From Flavobacteriales bacterium (GTDB taxonomy: Bacteria > Bacteroidota > Bacteroidia > UBA10329), in contig JACJZP010000007.1 of assembly GCA_020635535.1 (NCBI GenBank), positions 1-64,000 of the forward strand: 64,000 nt of DNA, written 5' to 3'. This document shows positions 17,539 through 26,193 of this stretch, one piece after another; position 1 is the first letter of the stretch, and every line of letters starts with the position of its first letter. The translations under genes were made by a program, and so were the position numbers. A model generated the notes under the pieces. It had not been told where the DNA came from. It saw only the letters and a list, made by a program, of their open reading frames with translations, and made no database searches.

Positions 17539-18005
17539 CGCAGACGATCCGCAGAGCGCACCAATGCTTCGTCCTTCTTAACACCCCGAAGTGCCAAAAA
17601 GTAAAGCACCAGATTCAGAATCAGAACACCCAAAAACGGACTATAACTGAGTGATGCACTTTCGCTCAAAGCTGCCATTTTATTGGCATAGAAAAACACA
17701 ACAATCCCGATAATGGGTTGTAGTATCATGGTAAATTGAATCAAACGCATCTGAAGCTTTCGGTTCTTGTATTGAGTTATGGCGTAAGCAGTAAGAAGTA
17801 AACAGACAGCAACAGTTGCAGCAACTGGAAACGAACTGAAAACGGTTTCCGAACCTGATTCGGTTAGAAAACTGGCTGTAACCGCGGTAAGTTGGTAGAC
17901 ACCATCTTCAGCCGCAAGTGTTGCCAAATTCACTCCAACAATAATGAAAAGCAATAAAAGAACACCGACAATGGCAAGATATACGGTCTGAATGCGTTGA
18001 ATCAT
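17535..18005 (-). CDS. DUF4293 family membrane protein
   Basis: A 156-residue protein with four transmembrane segments (about 5-27, 55-75, 87-107, 117-137), beginning IQRIQTVYLAIVGVLLLLF. This matches the DUF4293 family, a Bacteroidetes-specific membrane protein often found next to rho, as here (divergent, 224 bases apart). Function unknown. Its stop codon and that of the ABC transporter share the palindromic TTAA, so the two convergent genes overlap by four bases with no room for a terminator. Confidence 0.85.
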   Translation of the reverse strand: MIQRIQTVYLAIVGVLLLLFIIVGVNLATLAAEDGVYQLTAVTASFLTESGSETVFSSFPVAATVAVCLLLTAYAITQYKNRKLQMRLIQFTMILQPIIGIVVFFYANKMAALSESASLSYSPFLGVLILNLVLYFLALRGVKKDEALVRSADRLR

Positions 18006-18229
18006 GTGATACTCGATTTAGGATGGCAAAGGAAAAGATTTCCCCCTATTCGGTCAATTTCCATTTTTTTCAACAATCAAGTTCAACGTTAATTTAAAGT
18101 TGTATTATTGCCATGAAATCAAACTCGATTTCGTTCTGAATCGGGTAGAAATTGAATCAATTCTGATCATACTACAAAGGGCCTTTCAGGCCATGCGAGC
18201 ATACATATTACTCACAGTAAAACCATTTG

Positions 18230-19795
18230 ATGTACAAAGAAGAAGAACTTAGCAATATGCTGGTTGCAGATCTACGCAACTTGGCAACTAAGCTTGAAGT
18301 GGAGAATGTGGACACCATGCGCAAGAATGACCTTGTGCAGGCCATAACGGCAAAGGGTGGTGTTCAGGAGGAAACGCCAACGTCTGAAGAAGCACCAAAA
18401 CGCAAGCGTACACGCGTTGCCAAGGATGAATCTGCGGAACAAGCTCCAGAATTACCGCTGAACTCCGATGAGAAATTGGAAAGTGGCAGTGAAGAAAACG
18501 CTGCCCCAAGGAGAAGAAGAAATGACCGTTCAAACCAGACTGACAATCAAAGAGAAGGTGCTGATAACAACGGTGGCCAGGAGCGGAATCAGCGCGGCCC
18601 AAGGAACAATGACCGAAATTCAGACCGAAACGAACAGCAGGAACAACGCAGACAGGAGCAAGATGCATTTTACAACTTTGATGGCGCGGTAATTTCAGAA
18701 GGAGTTCTTGAGATAATGCCTGATGGTTATGGCTTTCTGCGCTCATCAGACTACGATTACCTCTCCTCGCCTGACGATATTTATGTCTCTCAATCGCAAA
18801 TAAAGCTTTTCGGGCTTAAAACTGGAGACACTGTGCGAGGAGAAGTCAGACCACCTAAACCAGGTGAAAAGTATTTCCCATTGATAAACGTGGAGCGCAT
18901 CAATGGTCGCGACCCTGATTATGTGCGTGACCGTGTTTCTTTTGAGCACCTCACTCCCCTTTTCCCAGAAGAGAAATTCAATATCGCTCCTTCGCGCAAG
19001 GCTGGAATGTCTGCAAGGATCATGGATCTTTTCGCTCCGATAGGAAAAGGTCAGCGTGGTTTGATCGTTGCGCAGCCAAAGACCGGTAAGACAGTTCTAC
19101 TCAAGGAAGTGGCCAACGCCATTGCTGAGAATCACCCGGAGGTTTACATGATCATTCTTTTGATCGATGAAAGACCTGAAGAGGTTACCGACATGGCGCG
19201 CAGCGTGAATGCCGAGGTCATTTCTTCAACGTTTGACGAACCTGCCGACAAGCATGTGAAAATTGCCAATATCGTGCTTGAAAAAGCTAAACGACTGGTT
19301 GAATGCGGGCATGACGTTGTCATTCTACTTGACAGTATTACGCGCTTGGCACGCGCATACAATACAGTTCAGCCAGCTTCAGGTAAGATCTTGAGCGGTG
19401 GTGTGGATGCGAACGCATTGCACAAACCGAAGCGCTTCTTTGGTGCTGCCAGAAAGATTGAGAAAGGTGGTTCGTTGACCATTTTGGCCACAGCCCTTAC
19501 TGAAACCGGTTCTAAAATGGATGAGGTGATCTTTGAGGAATTCAAAGGAACCGGCAACATGGAACTTCAGCTTGACCGCAAGATTGCCAACAAGCGCATC
19601 TACCCTGCCATTGACATTGTGGCTTCAAGTACGCGTAGAGATGACCTGCTTGTTGACAAGGATCAACTGCAGCGCATCTGGATTCTGCGAAACCACTTGG
19701 CCGATATGACGCCAGTTGAAGCCATGGAATTCCTTCGCGACCGAATTAATGGAACTCAGAGCAACGAAGAGTTCCTTATTTCAATGAACGGTTAG
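18230..19795 (+). CDS. rho: Transcription termination factor Rho
   Basis: A 521-residue Rho hexameric RNA helicase. Order: Rho N-terminal domain (1-44); a roughly 100-residue Asp/Asn/Arg/Gln-rich low-complexity insert (45-145); RNA-binding cold-shock-like domain (about 150-225, GVLEIMPDGYGFLR); ATPase domain with Walker A QPKTGKT, Walker B region VILLDSITRLARA, and Q/R-loop region GGVDANALHKPKRFFGAARK. E. coli Rho (about 420 residues) lacks the insert. ATG 18230 is chosen over TTG 18227. The 224-base upstream region carries a small GGCCT-TTC-AGGCC hairpin (18180-18192) but no motif I can call with certainty. Followed by a strong terminator. Confidence 0.96.
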   Translation: MYKEEELSNMLVADLRNLATKLEVENVDTMRKNDLVQAITAKGGVQEETPTSEEAPKRKRTRVAKDESAEQAPELPLNSDEKLESGSEENAAPRRRRNDRSNQTDNQREGADNNGGQERNQRGPRNNDRNSDRNEQQEQRRQEQDAFYNFDGAVISEGVLEIMPDGYGFLRSSDYDYLSSPDDIYVSQSQIKLFGLKTGDTVRGEVRPPKPGEKYFPLINVERINGRDPDYVRDRVSFEHLTPLFPEEKFNIAPSRKAGMSARIMDLFAPIGKGQRGLIVAQPKTGKTVLLKEVANAIAENHPEVYMIILLIDERPEEVTDMARSVNAEVISSTFDEPADKHVKIANIVLEKAKRLVECGHDVVILLDSITRLARAYNTVQPASGKILSGGVDANALHKPKRFFGAARKIEKGGSLTILATALTETGSKMDEVIFEEFKGTGNMELQLDRKIANKRIYPAIDIVASSTRRDDLLVDKDQLQRIWILRNHLADMTPVEAMEFLRDRINGTQSNEEFLISMNG

Positions 19796-19816
19796 AACCT
19801 CGACCCTATTCAAAAG

Positions 19817-19845
19817 AAAAGCCCGCTCATTCGAGCGGGCTTTTT
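19817..19845. terminator. Bidirectional intrinsic terminator between rho and dnaK
   Basis: Stem AAAAGCCCGCTC / GAGCGGGCTTTT with a four-base loop (ATTC) and T run on the plus side; the A-rich left arm gives a T-rich tail on the minus side. It serves convergent rho and dnaK. Confidence 0.88.
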
Positions 19846-19867
19846 CATTTTCAATCAGGAGTAAGGC

Positions 19868-21778
19868 TTACTTACTCTTCTCGTCAGTCACTTCCTCGAA
19901 GTCAACATCAGTTACTTCATCGCTTCCTCCTCCAGCACTTGCTTCAGGACCAGATTGAGCACCACCTTGTGCCTCCTGTGTTGCCTGATACATTTCTTGA
20001 GAAGCTGCCTGCCATGCAGTATTCAAAGCTTCAAGCGAAGAGTCGATTGCAGCAATGTCTCTCGATTCATGTGCTTTTTTCAGATCAGCAAGAGCAGACT
20101 CGATCGGGGCCTTCTTCTCTTCTGGAAGTTTCTCACCGAACTCCTTCAACTGCTTCTCAGTTTGGAAGATCATCTGGTCTGCAGAATTCACTTTATCTGC
20201 TGCTTCTTTAGCCTTGGCGTCTGCATCAGCATTTGCTTCAGCTTCCTGCTTCATCTTTTGAATCTCCTCATCGGTCAATCCAGAAGAAGCCTCAATTCTG
20301 ATCTGCTGTGACTTTCCAGTTGCCTTATCGGCTGCAGATACGTTGATGATACCGTTAGCATCGATATCGAACGTTACCTCGATCTGCGGAATACCTCGTG
20401 GTGCTGGTGGAATGTCACTCAAATGGAACCTTCCGATGGTTCGGTTATGGGCCGCCATCGGGCGCTCACCCTGCAACACATGGATTTCTACAGATGGCTG
20501 GTTATCAGCCGCAGTTGAGAATACTTCCGATTTTTTGGTTGGAATCGTGGTGTTGGCTTCAATCAGCTTGGTAAACACACCTCCCATGGTTTCGATACCG
20601 AGAGAAAGTGGTGTTACATCAAGAAGAAGTACATCTTTCACTTCACCAGTTAGAACTCCACCTTGAATTGCAGCACCAATTGCTACAACCTCATCTGGGT
20701 TCACACCTTTTGAAGGCGTTTTTCCAAAGAAATCCTCAACTACTTTCTGAATTGCTGGAATTCGGGTTGAACCACCTACAAGAATCACCTCATCAATGTC
20801 TGACTTGTTCAAACCAGCATCTTTCATTGCTTGCTTACATGGTTCAAGTGTAGCCTGAATCAATTTGTCTGCAAGCTTCTCAAACTGAGCTCGGCTCAAG
20901 GTTCTCACCAAGTGCTTTGGAATGCCATCAACCGGCATGATGTAAGGCAAGTTGATCTCTGTAGATGTTGAACTTGAAAGCTCGATCTTCGCCTTTTCAG
21001 CAGCTTCCTTCAATCTTTGAAGTGCCATTGGGTCTTTGCGAAGGTCAATTCCTTCATCTTTCTTGAACTCTTCTGCCAACCATGAAATGATCACTTCATC
21101 AAAGTCATCTCCTCCAAGGTGGGTGTCTCCATTGGTTGATTTCACTTCGAAAACTCCATCACCCAATTCAAGGATTGAAATATCGAAGGTACCACCACCA
21201 AGGTCGAACACGGCAACCGTTGCATCTTCGCTCTTTTTATCAAGTCCGTATGCAAGCGCAGCAGCTGTTGGCTCGTTGATGATCCTTTTCACCTTCAGAC
21301 CAGCAATTTCGCCAGCTTCTTTGGTTGCCTGACGCTGGGAGTCGTTGAAGTAGGCTGGCACGGTAATTACCGCCTCGCTCACTTCTGTACCCAAGTAATC
21401 TTCAGCGGTCTTCTTCATTTTCTGAAGCACCATGGCTGAGATTTCCTGTGGTGTATACTCACGGTCGTCTATCTGAACACGTGGAGTATTGTTTTTTCCC
21501 TTCACCACTTTATATGGTACACGCTCTACTTCCTTAGAAACTTCATCGAAACTCGATCCGATGAAACGCTTGATGGAAGCAATGGTCTTGGTAGGGTTTG
21601 TAATGGCCTGACGCTTGGCCGGATCACCCACTTTTCTCTCGCCACCATCTACAAAGGCAACAATTGAAGGAGTGGTTCTGCGTCCTTCACTGTTAGGGAT
21701 AACCACTGGCTCGTTACCTTCCATTACGGCTACGCACGAGTTGGTTGTTCCCAGGTCTATTCCGATTATCTTACTCAT
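19868..21778 (-). CDS. dnaK: Chaperone DnaK (Hsp70)
   Basis: A 636-residue DnaK. The ATPase domain opens SKIIGIDLGTTNSCVAVMEG and has DLGGGTFDIS and VGGSTRIPA; the substrate-binding domain (LLLDVTPLSLGIETMGG) and helical lid follow, ending in a Gly-rich then acidic tail (EVTDVDFEEVTDEK). It folds and protects proteins together with DnaJ and GrpE, neither of which is adjacent. I use ATG 21778; an upstream ATG at 21844 would add 22 unrelated residues. The 156 bases upstream hold no clear heat-shock element or exact TAnnTTTG that I can see. Confidence 0.97.
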   Translation of the reverse strand: MSKIIGIDLGTTNSCVAVMEGNEPVVIPNSEGRRTTPSIVAFVDGGERKVGDPAKRQAITNPTKTIASIKRFIGSSFDEVSKEVERVPYKVVKGKNNTPRVQIDDREYTPQEISAMVLQKMKKTAEDYLGTEVSEAVITVPAYFNDSQRQATKEAGEIAGLKVKRIINEPTAAALAYGLDKKSEDATVAVFDLGGGTFDISILELGDGVFEVKSTNGDTHLGGDDFDEVIISWLAEEFKKDEGIDLRKDPMALQRLKEAAEKAKIELSSSTSTEINLPYIMPVDGIPKHLVRTLSRAQFEKLADKLIQATLEPCKQAMKDAGLNKSDIDEVILVGGSTRIPAIQKVVEDFFGKTPSKGVNPDEVVAIGAAIQGGVLTGEVKDVLLLDVTPLSLGIETMGGVFTKLIEANTTIPTKKSEVFSTAADNQPSVEIHVLQGERPMAAHNRTIGRFHLSDIPPAPRGIPQIEVTFDIDANGIINVSAADKATGKSQQIRIEASSGLTDEEIQKMKQEAEANADADAKAKEAADKVNSADQMIFQTEKQLKEFGEKLPEEKKAPIESALADLKKAHESRDIAAIDSSLEALNTAWQAASQEMYQATQEAQGGAQSGPEASAGGGSDEVTDVDFEEVTDEKSK

Positions 21779-21934
21779 TATGTTGGTTTTACTTATTCGT
21801 AATAAAAACTGTCGGATGCCAATGGACATAGACCATGCCACCACATTTGGCCATGATTTTTCGGGAAATTATGTCAGTTGAGAACGAATCAGACTGTTAA
21901 TTGCCTGACACGATGGTGACAAAACGACACAGAA

Positions 21935-23110
21935 TCAGTTCGGATCTACCACAAACCCGCGTCCTGATGTGTACTGACCATCAATCAGTTCATTGTACGA
22001 TTCCGTACTCATGTAGATCAGATTGGTAAAATCAATCTCAGTACGACTTGAGAAGACACCAAGACCATTGTTGATGTTCGTGTAGACGGGTTTATCCTGC
22101 AATACCCCAGAATTATTCGGGTCGTTGATATCGATATAGTTGAACAATTCCTCACCACCCATTCTTACAATAATGTCAAAATCCTGTGTGTGACCATCAT
22201 TTGGCCAAGGGTCTCCCGGGGCTCCATCTGCTTTACCGATCTTTCGTGTCACACCGGCATCTACCGGAATCTCACTTCCAATTCTACTGTATATCTCCTG
22301 CCCAACTATAGGGTTCTGCAATACAGCCTGTCCTTCATTTTCAGAGTTTATCTCAATCGACCTTGCCAACCATTCTATGGTCTTAGGTGTCTCAATATTG
22401 TTAATCACTTCTCGGTAATGAAAACGCAACCAAACCTCGTACTGACCGACATTGGCTGCTTGGCGAAATTTGATGTTATACTGGATAAATTCCCCACTGG
22501 TGTTCACAAGGGTCATCTTCTGCGCCCCTGCATTTGCAAGATTTTCGCTAGGATTCTCAAACCTGAACGTACTCTCATCAATGATTGAGATCTTCGAATC
22601 TGCAAAAGGTGTAACCGTATCCATATTGGCAATGGTGGGTGTGCCTATGCTTGCCGGACGTTTCTTCAGTGTGATCTCATAATCTCGGTCAGCGTTTATG
22701 TTAACTGCTGCTTTGTAGAGGCGCTGAGTAGGACCAAAGAAATCGATCTCATTATCACTCGGATCACCAGTATCCTTATTAGAGATTATTATTGTATCGA
22801 GCACCCATCGGTTGGACTCATTCGTTCCGGCATATTCAACCAATTCAACAAAAAGGTCTTCATACTTGAAGTAGGATGAATCTGGATTCTGCGCCATTAC
22901 AAATGCAGATTCCTCTCCCAAAAACGCTTTCTGAATACGGAAAAGATGGCCAGTACCACCAGCAGATGGATTGTCTCGAGGATCCAACAGACCATAGATA
23001 AGCGCTTTCTCCTCGTACTTACCAGTAAGGTTCACCTTCGGTTCGCACGAAGAAAAAACGGTCAGCAATGCAACTAACCCGATAGCATAACGTACCATAC
23101 TTTTTACCAT
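21935..23110 (-). CDS. Uncharacterised lipoprotein (DUF4249-like in layout)
   Basis: A 391-residue lipoprotein: signal peptide with lipobox FSSC (Cys22), then a predicted beta-rich protein with many Asn/Thr/Asp and several strands. Size and lipoprotein character resemble the DUF4249-type lipoproteins of Bacteroidetes, but I cannot confirm that family from motifs. Start: ATG 23110 gives MVKSMVRYAIG; ATG 23098 is an alternative and would leave a more normal leader after the -7 box at 23119-23126. Divergent from the next gene with 34 bases between starts. Role unknown, envelope location expected. Confidence 0.75.
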   Translation of the reverse strand: MVKSMVRYAIGLVALLTVFSSCEPKVNLTGKYEEKALIYGLLDPRDNPSAGGTGHLFRIQKAFLGEESAFVMAQNPDSSYFKYEDLFVELVEYAGTNESNRWVLDTIIISNKDTGDPSDNEIDFFGPTQRLYKAAVNINADRDYEITLKKRPASIGTPTIANMDTVTPFADSKISIIDESTFRFENPSENLANAGAQKMTLVNTSGEFIQYNIKFRQAANVGQYEVWLRFHYREVINNIETPKTIEWLARSIEINSENEGQAVLQNPIVGQEIYSRIGSEIPVDAGVTRKIGKADGAPGDPWPNDGHTQDFDIIVRMGGEELFNYIDINDPNNSGVLQDKPVYTNINNGLGVFSSRTEIDFTNLIYMSTESYNELIDGQYTSGRGFVVDPN

Positions 23111-23118
23111 TAGGCGTG

Positions 23119-23126
23119 CAAAGATA
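23119..23126 (-). promoter_or_regulatory. -7 box for the uncharacterised lipoprotein gene
   Basis: Minus-strand TATCTTTG, an exact TAnnTTTG, 8 bases before ATG 23110 and 20 bases before ATG 23098. Confidence 0.4.
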
Positions 23127-23144
23127 ACACCCCAAAGAGAAGTC

Positions 23145-24560
23145 ATGAATAATCTACTTTCCAATACGTCTCATTTTAATAGCACTATCGCTTATTTGAC
23201 AGCGATTATTGTATCCATTGCCAATACGGTGTGGGCGCAAGACCCCATTTCATTGGATTACAACATGGTTGAACTTCGCGAGGAGTTCTCTGAGAAAAAT
23301 GATTACTGGCCTTACCTGACAACCATGGAGAATCTCTATGTGCCTGACAAGGATGAGTATTTCATGCACCGCAGAAATAAGTCGGCAGCGTACGCCATCA
23401 TCACAGATTGGAAGAACAACCTTTCTGAATTCAATATTCTCACTACGCTCAAACTTGGCCCTTCTGAAGATGAGAATCAGACCATTGGCGTGATCTTCCT
23501 TGTTCAGCGAGATGGCAAAGGTGCCGTGGTGTTCGAATTCAACAAGTTCAAACAGTATCGCATCAAGCAATTGGTAGGTTCTTATTACAAGTTCCTTTCT
23601 GGCGATAATGAATCCAAAGGTTGGGTTAAAAGCAATGCATTGGCCGGCAAGAATGATTACAACGTAGTTGATATTCGTGTTCAGCTCCCACAGGTTGATA
23701 TTTACGTGAACGACAAATTCCTTCAGTCGTTTGATGTAATAGATTATACACCAGGAAACATGGGTTTCCTAATTGGTCCTGATACTAAGGCCAAGTCCGA
23801 CTACTTCTATGTGTACACCACAGAAACCGGGAAACAAGTTGCGGAAGAGCAAATGGCCGCAAAGGAAGAAGACCGATCTGCTACCGAACAATTGTCGAAA
23901 GTGCGATATGAACTTGAACAGGAAAAGCGCTCTTTGAAAGAGTGCCAAATGGAAAGGCAGAAGGCTGTTTCAGTACTGGAAGAAGAAATGGGCCAGCTCA
24001 GGCAGCAGAATGATAGGCTGGCGCTTCAGAACAGACAGCTTCAGGAGTTCAAGAATAACGTTCTTGTGGAAGTAGATGAGGATGTATTCCTGACACTTGC
24101 AGAGAATTTGAAAGCCGAGATCATCAAGAATCAAAAGCTTGAATCGCAGGTTCAGGTTTATAAAGACTCATTGAAGTATACCCATGAGAAGTACAACAAA
24201 CTGAAACTGGCACTGCTGGACAAAGCCATTAAGAAAGCTGAGAAAGAAAAGATCGAACGGGACCGGCTAGAATCCTTAGAAACCAGGAAAGAGATAGAAA
24301 AGGAGCTAGAAGATAAGCGTATGCAGGCAGAACAGGATGAATGGGAAAAAAAGCATCCAGATGATATCAGCACCAAAGACTCATCATCCAATATCTCACC
24401 TGAAGCGGCAGCAATGATAGAAGAAGCGCTGGAAGATTTCGATACTGAGCCCGTTTCAGGTTCAGCCTCCCCTATTTCATCACAAGAAGTTTCGAAAAAG
24501 CAAATAGAAGCACGACCTTTGCCGATCAAAGTGCGCCAAGCGCAGCAAAAACAAGACTGA
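23145..24560 (+). CDS. Secreted protein with LamG-like domain and coiled coil
   Basis: A 471-residue exported protein. Signal peptide about 1-31 (ends VWAQ). Residues 35-225 look like a beta-sandwich of the laminin-G / 3-keto-disaccharide hydrolase-like type (VRVQLPQVDIYVN-like strands, YTPGNMGFLIGP). From about 235 to 400 it is a long charged helix rich in Glu, Lys and Gln (coiled coil), then a Ser/Pro-rich tail. No catalytic motif seen. It has a one-base overlap with panB (TGATG), but the functional link is not obvious. The overall architecture suggests a structural or carbohydrate-binding envelope protein; that is inference. Confidence 0.75.
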   Translation: MNNLLSNTSHFNSTIAYLTAIIVSIANTVWAQDPISLDYNMVELREEFSEKNDYWPYLTTMENLYVPDKDEYFMHRRNKSAAYAIITDWKNNLSEFNILTTLKLGPSEDENQTIGVIFLVQRDGKGAVVFEFNKFKQYRIKQLVGSYYKFLSGDNESKGWVKSNALAGKNDYNVVDIRVQLPQVDIYVNDKFLQSFDVIDYTPGNMGFLIGPDTKAKSDYFYVYTTETGKQVAEEQMAAKEEDRSATEQLSKVRYELEQEKRSLKECQMERQKAVSVLEEEMGQLRQQNDRLALQNRQLQEFKNNVLVEVDEDVFLTLAENLKAEIIKNQKLESQVQVYKDSLKYTHEKYNKLKLALLDKAIKKAEKEKIERDRLESLETRKEIEKELEDKRMQAEQDEWEKKHPDDISTKDSSSNISPEAAAMIEEALEDFDTEPVSGSASPISSQEVSKKQIEARPLPIKVRQAQQKQD

Positions 24561-25375
24561 TGTCTGTACATAGATCGGTAAAGAAGATTACCACCCACGT
24601 GCTTCAGGAAATGAAGCGGAACGGTGAGAAGATAGCCATGCTCACTGCCTATGATTTCACCATGGCAAGAATATTGGATCAAGCTGGAATTGACATTCTT
24701 CTGGTAGGCGATTCTGCCTCCAATGTCATGGCTGGATACGAGACCACGTTGCCAATTACACTTGACGAAATGATCTATCACGCAGCGGGCGTGGTTCGTG
24801 CGGTTGACCGATGCCTGGTTGTAGTAGACATGCCATTCGGCAGCTATCAGGGGAATTCAAAGGAGGCACTTACCTCTGCTATCAGAATAATGAAAGAATC
24901 TGGCGGGCATTCAATAAAAATGGAAGGTGGTCGTGAGATCGTTGAATCAATTGAACGGATACTTTCTGCTGGAATTCCAGTCATGGGCCATTTAGGATTG
25001 ACCCCACAGAGTATTTATAAGTTTGGTACGTACACAGTGCGGGCAAAGGAGGAGGAAGAGGCCAAGCGTTTGATAGAAGATGCCAAATTGCTTGAAGAAA
25101 CCGGCTGCTTTGCTATCGTTTTGGAGAAAGTTCCAGCAAAATTGGCCGAGCAGGTTGCCAAGGAGGTACAGATACCGATAATTGGTATTGGTGCTGGAAA
25201 TGGTGTTGATGGCCAGGTACTTGTGACGCATGATATGCTGGGAATGAACCAAGAGTTCAGCCCACGTTTCCTCAGACGTTATCTGAATTTGGCCGAAGAC
25301 ATGAACATGGCCGTAAAGTCGTACATCACAGATGTTCGTAACAAGGATTTCCCTAACGAATCAGAGCAATACTGA
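24560..25375 (+). CDS. panB: 3-Methyl-2-oxobutanoate hydroxymethyltransferase PanB
   Basis: A 271-residue PanB, which makes ketopantoate from 2-oxoisovalerate and 5,10-methylene-THF in pantothenate (coenzyme A) synthesis. Signatures: MLTAYDFTMARILDQAGID, LLVGDSASNVMAGY, VVDMPFGSYQ, IKMEGG and VMGHLGLTPQS, and the metal-ligand aspartates within them. Length is normal. No panC or panD is adjacent. It overlaps the preceding gene by one base and is nine bases before the RluA-type gene, so the three are likely one transcript. Confidence 0.95.
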   Translation: MSVHRSVKKITTHVLQEMKRNGEKIAMLTAYDFTMARILDQAGIDILLVGDSASNVMAGYETTLPITLDEMIYHAAGVVRAVDRCLVVVDMPFGSYQGNSKEALTSAIRIMKESGGHSIKMEGGREIVESIERILSAGIPVMGHLGLTPQSIYKFGTYTVRAKEEEEAKRLIEDAKLLEETGCFAIVLEKVPAKLAEQVAKEVQIPIIGIGAGNGVDGQVLVTHDMLGMNQEFSPRFLRRYLNLAEDMNMAVKSYITDVRNKDFPNESEQY

Positions 25376-25384
25376 TTCCCTTCC

Positions 25385-26077
25385 ATGGCAAAACAATCCA
25401 TTGAGGTCATTTATGAAGACAACCACATTATTGTGGTAAACAAACCTGCTGGGCTTCTTGTGCAGGGCGATCAAACAGGTGACGAAACACTCCTAGACCT
25501 TGTAAAGGAGTATATCAAGGTGCAATACAACAAGCCAGGAGAGGTTTTTCTTGGCGTTGTGCATAGAATAGACCGGCCCGTAAGCGGTGTGGTTCTTTTT
25601 GCACGAACAAGCAAGGCGCTGAAGCGGTTGAATCAAGCTTTTTCTGATAGACATGTGCGGAAAACCTATTGGGCCGTGGTTACCAAGCGGCCTCCAGTTG
25701 AGAATGACCGACTCTGCCATTGGTTGAGAAAGGATCAGGAAAAGAATAAGAGTAAGGCCTTTGAGAAAGAGGCCAAATACACCAAGTATTGTGAACTGAC
25801 CTATAAGACCTTGGCCGCAAGCGACCGTTTTACACTTTTGGAAGTGAACCCGAAAACAGGTCGTCATCATCAGATACGTGTTCAATTGGCCAAGATCGGC
25901 TGTGCCATTAAAGGCGACCTGAAATACGGTGCTCCGCGGTCAAACAACGATGGCGGAATACATCTGCATGCCCGCAAACTTCAGATCGAGCATCCAGTAA
26001 CCAAAAAGGAAATGACCTTTGTTGCGCGCGTTCCTAAGGAATCGCTTTGGAAAACATTTGAATCAATGGTTTCTTGA
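25385..26077 (+). CDS. RluA-family RNA pseudouridine synthase
   Basis: A 230-residue pseudouridine synthase of the RluA/RluC/RluD family. The catalytic Asp63 sits in HRIDRPVSG (family HRLDxxTSG), preceded by NKPAGLLVQG and followed by NPKTGRHHQIRVQLA. No S4 domain is present, so it resembles the short RluA-like members; the target (rRNA or tRNA position) cannot be told. It ends about 115 bases before the convergent efflux operon. Confidence 0.88.
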   Translation: MAKQSIEVIYEDNHIIVVNKPAGLLVQGDQTGDETLLDLVKEYIKVQYNKPGEVFLGVVHRIDRPVSGVVLFARTSKALKRLNQAFSDRHVRKTYWAVVTKRPPVENDRLCHWLRKDQEKNKSKAFEKEAKYTKYCELTYKTLAASDRFTLLEVNPKTGRHHQIRVQLAKIGCAIKGDLKYGAPRSNNDGGIHLHARKLQIEHPVTKKEMTFVARVPKESLWKTFESMVS

Positions 26078-26084
26078 AAAATAA

Positions 26085-26139
26085 GTTGGAAACCCAAGGC
26101 CTTCCCATCAACCAATAAACCTAGGCCTTGGGCTCCAAC
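26085..26139 (-). terminator. Large hairpin between convergent genes, probable terminator of the efflux operon
   Basis: Inverted repeat of about 16 bases: GTTGGAAACCCAAGGCC at 26085-26101 against GGCCTTGGGCTCCAAC at 26124-26139, with one mismatch/bulge and a 22-base loop. Read on the minus strand the stem is followed by TTATTTTT, so it can terminate the RND operon. On the plus strand no T run follows. Confidence 0.5.
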
Positions 26140-26193
26140 TCTACCCGACCGAAATTGAGCTTTTGGAACTCGGTTCGGGCAATATCATATTGA

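Noticed and set aside
18006..18229. Riboswitch or attenuator in the rho leader
   Set aside because: Only a five-base-pair hairpin (18180-18192) and a near-match promoter (TATTATTG) were seen; not enough to call a regulatory RNA.
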